Assembly: GCA_049977145.1 (NCBI GenBank)
Contig: JBMFGW010000001.1
Span: 1-64,000 of the forward strand
Reading direction: 5' to 3'
Length of the DNA: 64,000 nucleotides
From: JAMDCX01 sp049977145
GTDB taxonomy: Bacteria; Planctomycetota; Phycisphaerae; WQYP01
Below, piece by piece: positions 59,457 to 64,000 of this stretch (positions within the stretch are counted from its first letter, which is position 1; each line of letters begins with the position of its first letter). The notes under the pieces are model-generated. The model saw only the letters and a list, made by a program, of their open reading frames with translations, was not told the DNA's origin and made no database searches. A program made the translations under genes and the position numbers.

Positions 59457-60341
59457 TCATTCTACACGCAATTTATCAGCCACTGTCCGCCAAATCCGGC
59501 GCACATCCTCACCGGCCTCCGTGAAGCGCATTTCCACCACAGCCTGGCGTTGTCGCTGCGCTGCGTTGAACACCGAATCCACACGCACACGCCCGGCCGG
59601 TGTAACGTTATTTTGTCTGGCGCTATTTTCAATATCCATTGTTTGTGCCGGATTAAGATCCCAACGATTCACGCATAGCATGACCGGAATGTTAAAGTGT
59701 CTGGTAAGAGCTGTAACCCGTTGCATATCATGCCAGCCGCTTGGCGTAGGTTCTGTGACAATCAATACGAGACTGGCGCGGGCCACTGTGGCAATCACCG
59801 GACAGCCGATGCCGGGAGGACCATCGACAATTAGTAGCGTGGCCGCAGTGGCCGCGGCTATGGAATGCGCTTTTTGCCGAACCTGGCTGACCAGTTTTCC
59901 GGAATTTTCACCACCAGGTCCCAATTGGGCGTGAACCAGCGGTCCAAACCGGGTGGTGGAAACAAACCATTGGCCCGCGAGAACCGGCTCCAAGGTAATG
60001 GCGTTGTTGGGACAAACCTGCAAACACGCTCCACAGCCTTCACAAGACATTGGAAGGACGCGGCACGGCGCGTTGTCATCGGTGCCGCGCGCTATAGCCT
60101 CAAATCGGCAGACGTTCTGGCAGGCCCCGCAACCATCACACCGGTGGTAATCAATTTTGGCGTGATGCCCTTGAAAAAAATCGTGGCGTTCTTGTACCGT
60201 TGGATTGAGAATAATTGGCAGATCAGAGGCATCGACATCGCAATCCGCCAGCACGGCGGTGCCGGCCAGTGCCGCAAATGACGCCACCAGCGAAGTTTTT
60301 CCTGTTCCGCCTTTACCACTGATAACTACCAATTCTCTCAT
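59457..60341 (-). CDS. MinD-family ATPase with inserted 2[4Fe-4S] ferredoxin domain (second copy)
   Basis: A P-loop ATPase of 294 residues from ATG 60341 (AAAGGGAG upstream). The deviant Walker A ISGKGGTGKTSLVAS, Walker A' VLADCDVDASDLP and LLIVDGPPGIGCPV are of the Mrp/NBP35/MinD type. Between them, residues ~60-115 carry two [4Fe-4S] motifs, CDGCGACQNVCRFEA and CEGCGACLQVCPNNAI. Such proteins are proposed to handle Fe-S or other metal clusters. It overlaps the paralogous gene upstream by four bases, and the two may form a heterodimer. Confidence 0.92.
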   Translation of the reverse strand: MRELVVISGKGGTGKTSLVASFAALAGTAVLADCDVDASDLPIILNPTVQERHDFFQGHHAKIDYHRCDGCGACQNVCRFEAIARGTDDNAPCRVLPMSCEGCGACLQVCPNNAITLEPVLAGQWFVSTTRFGPLVHAQLGPGGENSGKLVSQVRQKAHSIAAATAATLLIVDGPPGIGCPVIATVARASLVLIVTEPTPSGWHDMQRVTALTRHFNIPVMLCVNRWDLNPAQTMDIENSARQNNVTPAGRVRVDSVFNAAQRQRQAVVEMRFTEAGEDVRRIWRTVADKLRVE

Positions 60342-61204
60342 GACGTTTCTCCCTTTACCCATGCCAGCAGTTCCGTGAAAAGGCTTTCCATGGCCACCCG
60401 GAATTCCGGAACGCCATGAATTGGCATTTCTCCACGGGCATAAGCCTCGGCCACACGGCGGTCCGCGGATACCTGCGCTAAAATCGGAATATCATGGACT
60501 TGACACCAGTTGACCATCTCCCGTGTGGGGCCGTCCACGCGGTTGAGCACTGCGGCCGCACGCATACCGAGCATTCGTACCATTTCCACGGCCAATGTGA
60601 AATCATGAAATCCAAAAGGAGTGGCCTCGCCCACGAGTAAAACAGCATCGCTGCCGCGTGCTGTTTCCACAGTGGGGCAGGAAGTTCCCGGCGGCGCATC
60701 TTTCAGAATAATTTCCGCAGGCGGGGCCGCGGCCTTGACCTGCCGCACAATGGGTGTCGCCATGACCTGTCCGACATCCAACCGGCCTTGCACAAAACCA
60801 AGCAACCCCGCATGGCCACGTTCCACCACACCGCTTCGATGCGGAACCTCTTTGATGGCGTGGGCCGGGCAGGCCAGCATACAGGCCCCGCAGCCATGGC
60901 AAAGATCAGCGTTCACCATCACAAAATGACCTAGGCAAATAATGGCGCTGAAATGACAGGCCTGGCCGCAGCGCCCGCATACACCAGCCGCGCGACACAC
61001 TTTTTCATCCACCTCCGGAACGGCGATATTCACAATTTCCTGTCCGGTGATTACTGGATGTAAAAACAAGTGACCATTGGGTTCTTCCACATCACAGTCA
61101 AGATAGGCAACGGATAGTCCGCGTTGTACGCCAATAGCCGCAAGGCTTGTCGCAATGGTGGTTTTTCCCGCGCCGCCTTTGCCGCTGGCTATCGCAATTT
61201 TCAT
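60338..61204 (-). CDS. MinD-family ATPase with inserted 2[4Fe-4S] ferredoxin domain (first copy)
   Basis: 288 residues from ATG 61204. The open frame extends to 61453, but that part overlaps the DUF5320 gene and has no ribosome site. Walker A is ASGKGGAGKTTIATS, A' SVAYLDCDVEEPNGHL, and KDAPPGTSCPTVETA is the switch. The inserted ferredoxin has CRAAGVCGRCGQACH and CHGCGACMLACPAHAI, the first with altered spacing. It is paired with the next gene by an ATGA overlap. The assembly with NifX-like and C_GCAxxG genes suggests cofactor or redox work. Confidence 0.92.
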   Translation of the reverse strand: MKIAIASGKGGAGKTTIATSLAAIGVQRGLSVAYLDCDVEEPNGHLFLHPVITGQEIVNIAVPEVDEKVCRAAGVCGRCGQACHFSAIICLGHFVMVNADLCHGCGACMLACPAHAIKEVPHRSGVVERGHAGLLGFVQGRLDVGQVMATPIVRQVKAAAPPAEIILKDAPPGTSCPTVETARGSDAVLLVGEATPFGFHDFTLAVEMVRMLGMRAAAVLNRVDGPTREMVNWCQVHDIPILAQVSADRRVAEAYARGEMPIHGVPEFRVAMESLFTELLAWVKGETS

Positions 61205-61215
61205 GTACCGGGTTC

Positions 61216-61518
61216 CTATTTCGGCGTGGACGCCGGCGGAGATTCCTGTAGTTTCCGCGCCATATTCTGTACCGTTTCGGTCAACTGTTGCACTTGTTGT
61301 TTGAGGTCCGCGATATCCGCACCGGTGGCCGACGAAGACGACAATGACGGCGGGTTGGACCGTGCCGGCTCTGTTGCCAGTTGGCCCATGGCGTTCCATA
61401 TACGACGACGTCCACCACCCATACACGAATTGGTATTCCCGGTTTGACGACATCGGCCCATTCCGCGTCCGTTATGCGGTCCGAGTCCGTTGGGCCCTGT
61501 TGCATCCATTTGTGGCAT
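61216..61518 (-). CDS. DUF5320-family small protein
   Basis: 100 residues. The glycine-rich opening MPQMDATGPNGLGPHNGRGM is the hallmark of DUF5320. GRCRQTGNTNSCMGGGRRR follows, with two cysteines, and a C-terminal coiled coil (ADIADLKQQVQQLTETVQNM). The function is unknown. The family travels with ferredoxin-MinD ATPases and NifX-like genes, as here. It lies 11 bp before the first ATPase gene. Confidence 0.85.
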   Translation of the reverse strand: MPQMDATGPNGLGPHNGRGMGRCRQTGNTNSCMGGGRRRIWNAMGQLATEPARSNPPSLSSSSATGADIADLKQQVQQLTETVQNMARKLQESPPASTPK

Positions 61519-61557
61519 AAACTGTTACTCCTTATTTTTTGCAGTCGATGAGCGACC

Positions 61558-61914
61558 TTATTTTGCTACTGTTTCTTCTTGGCATACCCGATGCTCATAT
61601 AACAATCGGGCGGCGGTGCTTACGCACTGCACACACGACATAGCACGATGAGTTCGGATATCCCGGCACTTCGTGAAACCACCCGAAGCCGCCGCAAAAG
61701 CTGCCTCTATTTGGGCGGCACGTTCCGGCCCGGCGATTAACTTGGCCGCATAAAGTGCGCCACAAGTGCCATCCGGAGCACGGCCATGGCCGCAGGCGTG
61801 CAGATGTTCATACTCTTCACAGTTGGCGGACATTTTCTCACACCAGGAATGCGCCACCGATTGCGCACAATTACCCTGCCTGGCGCGAAAGAATGATACA
61901 GCTCGTTCAACCAT
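61558..61914 (-). CDS. C_GCAxxG_C_C-family redox-type protein
   Basis: 118 residues with the cysteine pattern of the family: GNCAQSVAHSWCEK, the DGTCGALYAAKLI motif corresponding to GCAxxG, then KCRDIRTHRAMSCVQCV near the end. Ten cysteines in total suggest metal or cluster binding. The biochemical role is unknown. It is in line with NifX-like (47 bp upstream) and DUF5320 (39 bp downstream) genes. Confidence 0.85.
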   Translation of the reverse strand: MVERAVSFFRARQGNCAQSVAHSWCEKMSANCEEYEHLHACGHGRAPDGTCGALYAAKLIAGPERAAQIEAAFAAASGGFTKCRDIRTHRAMSCVQCVSTAARLLYEHRVCQEETVAK

Positions 61915-61961
61915 AATTAGCTATCCTTTTATTTTATTGGCATTGTATTTGCAAGCGGAAC

Positions 61962-62306
61962 TCATCGTAGAGGATTCAGCCGCCCCTGCTTAAACTGCTC
62001 AACCGCCTGTTGCACCGTGCTGCCGCCGGCAACCTGAAGCACGTGAATCCCCGCCGCTTGCAGCGCAGCAAGCGCCTTCGGGCCAACATTACCAGTAATA
62101 ACCGTTGTGGCTCCGGAATCAACAACCGTCTTGACGGTTTGAATACCGGCACCTTGCGCTGCGGATTGATTGCCTGCGTTATCACTGGTACTGACCGCTC
62201 CGTTGTCTAAGTCAACAATCACAAAACAACTCGCCCGTCCAAAACGAAGATCAACGCCGGATTGCAATCCCGGTCCGCTGGCGCTAATGGCAATTTTCAC
62301 AACCAA
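61962..62306 (-). CDS. NifX/NifB-like Fe-Mo cofactor-binding-fold protein
   Basis: 114 residues, the small RNase-H-like domain found in NifX, NafY and the C-terminus of NifB that carries metal clusters: VKIAISASGPGLQSGVDLRF, GRASCFVIVDLD, then TVVDSGATTVITGNVGPKAL and GIHVLQVAGGSTVQQAVEQF. No nitrogenase genes are in the window, so it likely serves another cluster, as in many anaerobes. It is the first gene of the ferredoxin-ATPase cluster. Confidence 0.9.
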   Translation of the reverse strand: MVVKIAISASGPGLQSGVDLRFGRASCFVIVDLDNGAVSTSDNAGNQSAAQGAGIQTVKTVVDSGATTVITGNVGPKALAALQAAGIHVLQVAGGSTVQQAVEQFKQGRLNPLR

Positions 62307-62354
62307 TTCCTTCCATGTTCATATCGCCATACATTACCCGCCATTAACTACCGG

Positions 62355-62400
62355 GTAACCATTCACAGCCTTTCGGCCAGTCAAACTCGCCACGAGTTTG
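62355..62400. mobile_element. End fragment of the MITE family
   Basis: GTAACCATTCACAGCC plus TTTCGGCC and CAAACTCG match the left end of the 46748-46877 element with a few changes. The match is lost after ~35 bp. The fragment includes CAAACTCG-CCA-CGAGTTTG, a perfect 8-bp hairpin. Confidence 0.55.
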
Positions 62401-62505
62401 GCTTATAAATAAATTGTATTCCGCCCCTAACGGAAATCAAATTTCTTCCAATAACAACTTAAACAAAAGTTTTGAATTTTGCGCTATCCATCTGATAAAG
62501 GAATT

Positions 62506-62692
62506 ATGATCAAAGGACTACTCAAAACGGCATGGATATACAGAACAAGCCTATCAGCAGCGTAACGCTGAGCTGAATTTACAGAACACGACCTTGGAAT
62601 CGCGTGTCACCGATTTCACACGGCAACTCGTCCAGCATGATGCCGTGATTGGTAAACTGGGCGCACAATTGGCCAGCGCAATACGGGTGTAA
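62506..62692 (+). pseudogene. Frameshifted coiled-coil gene remnant
   Basis: An ATG at 62506 with AAAGGAATT upstream opens a short frame that stops after 19 codons. Another frame over the same DNA, open from 62508 to the stop at 62690-62692, reads as a heptad-rich helix (YQQRNAELNLQNTTLESRVT then HDAVIGKLGAQLAS). The change of frame near 62530 would join them. It may be a decayed gene end or chance. Confidence 0.4.
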
Positions 62693-62772
62693 CACACCCG
62701 CGACACGTCCTTGCGTTTAATCCATCTTGGGTTATGTTCAACGTATGTTGGTATCTGGTGCGGGACGGGGTT

Positions 62773-64000
62773 ATGGCGGTACAGTTTGTCATTGGCCGGG
62801 CGGGGACGGGAAAAACGCAATTTTGCGTCGATGCACTGGTCGCGGAATCACGCGGCGATCCACTGGGACCGCCCCTATTTTGGCTCATGCCGGAACAGGC
62901 AACGTTTATGTCCGAGCAGCGGCTGCTGGCGACGCCGGAGATGGCTGGAAGTTTTCGCATCAGGGTGCTGGGGTTTCGGCGTCTATGCCGCTTTCTGACA
63001 GCGGAATTGAACCTGCCGTTGGGACTGGAAATTTCCCCCACAGGCCGGCAACTGCTGCTGGCCCGCGCCGTGTTGGCATGCCGAGATCAATTGACGGTCT
63101 ATCGGCCCGTAGCGGAATTGCCCGGGTTTCTGGCCTGCCTGGATCAGACACTGCGGGAATTTATGCAGGGCCGACAAAACGCGGAACAGTTGCGGGCAGC
63201 GGCCGCGCAACTTTATGCCCAGACACAACGCCGGGGCACACCTGCAGAGCCTGGGGAATCCGTACTGGCGGATAAACTCCATGATCTGGCGTTATTACTG
63301 GAGAGCTGGGAGCAGGTGAAACCCGTTGGCAGTTGGGACGGCGAAACACTCCCGATGATTCTGGAAAATGGCTTGGCAGACCAACAGCATCTGCATGGCG
63401 TATCCATTTATGTGGATGCCTTCAGTTCCATGAGCGCAATGGAAATCCGTCTTTTAACGCTGCTGGCGAATAAAGTGGCCACCATGGTCATCACTCTGCT
63501 GGCTGATCCGACCAGTCCAGCGATAGTCCACCCCGGCATGGCACCGGCCACGCTGGGCGTATTTCATCGCACGGAACAGTTGTATCAACGGTTGCTGCGG
63601 CATCTGCAAGCTTCCGGAGCAACCATTGAAAAAACGCGATTTCTGCACACCTTCCACCGCGGCGCGCGATCCCCGGCACTGGGCCATATAGAATCGCAGC
63701 TTTTCAGCAGCGCGCCGCCTCCGTCCACCAACGTGGCGGCCACGGGCGCGGTGGAATTATTGTCCTGTCCATCACCGGAAGAAGAGGTGCTGTGCGCCGG
63801 GCGACGAATTCGCGCTATGGCGGCGGCGGGGTTGCGCTACCGCGAGATCGGCGTGATCGTCAGTGATCTGACCCGCTATGCCCCATTGATCCGTCCCACA
63901 TTTACGGCTTTGGAGATTCCCTTTTTTCTCGATCAGCGGCAAAGCCTGAAATTTCATCCGCTGGTGGAATTGCTGCACAGCGTCACCGCACTGGTGCACA
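62773..64000 (+). CDS. addB: AddB-type helicase-nuclease subunit (partial, runs off the window)
   Basis: The first ~409 codons of a large protein. Walker A is near the start (VIGRAGTGKTQFC), followed by WLMPEQATFMSEQRLL, the two hallmarks of AddB/RexB, the partner of AddA in double-strand break resection. SVYVDAF-type text (VSIYVDAFSSMSAMEI), an ELLSCPSPEEEVLCAGRRIR block and YREIGVIVSDLTRYAPLI also fit UvrD-like helicase motifs of AddB. The nuclease domain would lie beyond 64000. ATG 62773 is preferred. ATG 62734 and GTG 62758 are in frame. A weak GGACGGGG precedes it. Confidence 0.88.
   Translation, partial: MAVQFVIGRAGTGKTQFCVDALVAESRGDPLGPPLFWLMPEQATFMSEQRLLATPEMAGSFRIRVLGFRRLCRFLTAELNLPLGLEISPTGRQLLLARAVLACRDQLTVYRPVAELPGFLACLDQTLREFMQGRQNAEQLRAAAAQLYAQTQRRGTPAEPGESVLADKLHDLALLLESWEQVKPVGSWDGETLPMILENGLADQQHLHGVSIYVDAFSSMSAMEIRLLTLLANKVATMVITLLADPTSPAIVHPGMAPATLGVFHRTEQLYQRLLRHLQASGATIEKTRFLHTFHRGARSPALGHIESQLFSSAPPPSTNVAATGAVELLSCPSPEEEVLCAGRRIRAMAAAGLRYREIGVIVSDLTRYAPLIRPTFTALEIPFFLDQRQSLKFHPLVELLHSVTALVH

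Noticed and set aside
61205..61453. N-terminal extension of the first ferredoxin-MinD ATPase
   Set aside because: It overlaps the DUF5320 gene and precedes a canonical P-loop start MKIAIASGKGG. It has no ribosome site.
1..64000. tRNA and rRNA genes
   Set aside because: I looked through the intergenic gaps for tRNA cloverleaf arms and rRNA-like sequence and recognised none. A dedicated covariance search could still find one.

Overview
The window looks like chromosomal DNA of a Gram-negative, peptidoglycan-building bacterium. A planctomycete of the Phycisphaerae type is my best guess. The inference rests on the exosortase/PEP-CTERM system, the mreB neighbourhood with a tiny membrane protein and a coiled-coil partner, GH78 and GH2 sugar hydrolases, MJ0042-type zinc-ribbon membrane proteins and frequent TTG/GTG starts. 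No rRNA or tRNA gene lies here to confirm it.

Layout. 1-1178 is non-coding and built from short tandem words, many of them 7-mers. 1179-12127 is one minus-strand exopolysaccharide/protein-sorting operon, read right to left: NusG-like antiterminator, exosortase, EpsI, Wzz/BY-kinase, an unknown 263-aa protein, a giant TPR protein and an ABC-2 permease. 12.8-16.6 kb (plus strand) holds a TPR membrane protein, a glycosyltransferase-methyltransferase fusion and 6-phosphogluconate dehydrogenase. 16.6-21.1 kb (minus) holds mreC, mreB, a 47-aa membrane protein, a coiled-coil membrane protein and accD. 21.4-29.4 kb holds an alpha-L-rhamnosidase, a coiled-coil tail-anchored protein, a FabZ-like dehydratase, a UvrC-like protein with a degenerate nuclease domain, and a PEP-CTERM subtilase that is a likely client of the exosortase. 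29.5-36.3 kb has an MscL channel with a zinc-ribbon tail, then the suf operon (sufB, C, D, S, U and an A-type/SufT fusion) behind a near-consensus Fur box.

36.5-41.4 kb holds envelope genes (SYLF lipoprotein, amidase, DUF202, TerC, metallopeptidase) and an amidohydrolase. 41.5-47.6 kb is the accessory patch: a vapBC-like pair, a PIN-toxin remnant cut off by a MITE-like element, a second MITE with an 8-bp target duplication, other inverted repeats, peroxiredoxin/DUF488, rpmA, a NifS-type desulfurase and superoxide dismutase. 47.7-58.3 kb has a LysM protein, a zinc-ribbon/VWA-like protein, mutS, a large membrane diguanylate cyclase and a GH2 hydrolase. 58.3-62.3 kb is a minus-strand set for redox or metal-cofactor handling: NifX-like protein, C_GCAxxG protein, DUF5320 protein, two ferredoxin-fused MinD ATPases and a radical SAM enzyme. 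The window ends inside an addB-type gene.

Two themes connect the genes. Surface polymer export and sorting may be tied to c-di-GMP, since the diguanylate cyclase is at 53-55 kb and a GspE-N/MshEN-like module is inserted in the BY-kinase. Iron-sulfur and oxidative-stress functions are the other theme (suf, NifS, SOD, peroxiredoxin, ferredoxin ATPases).
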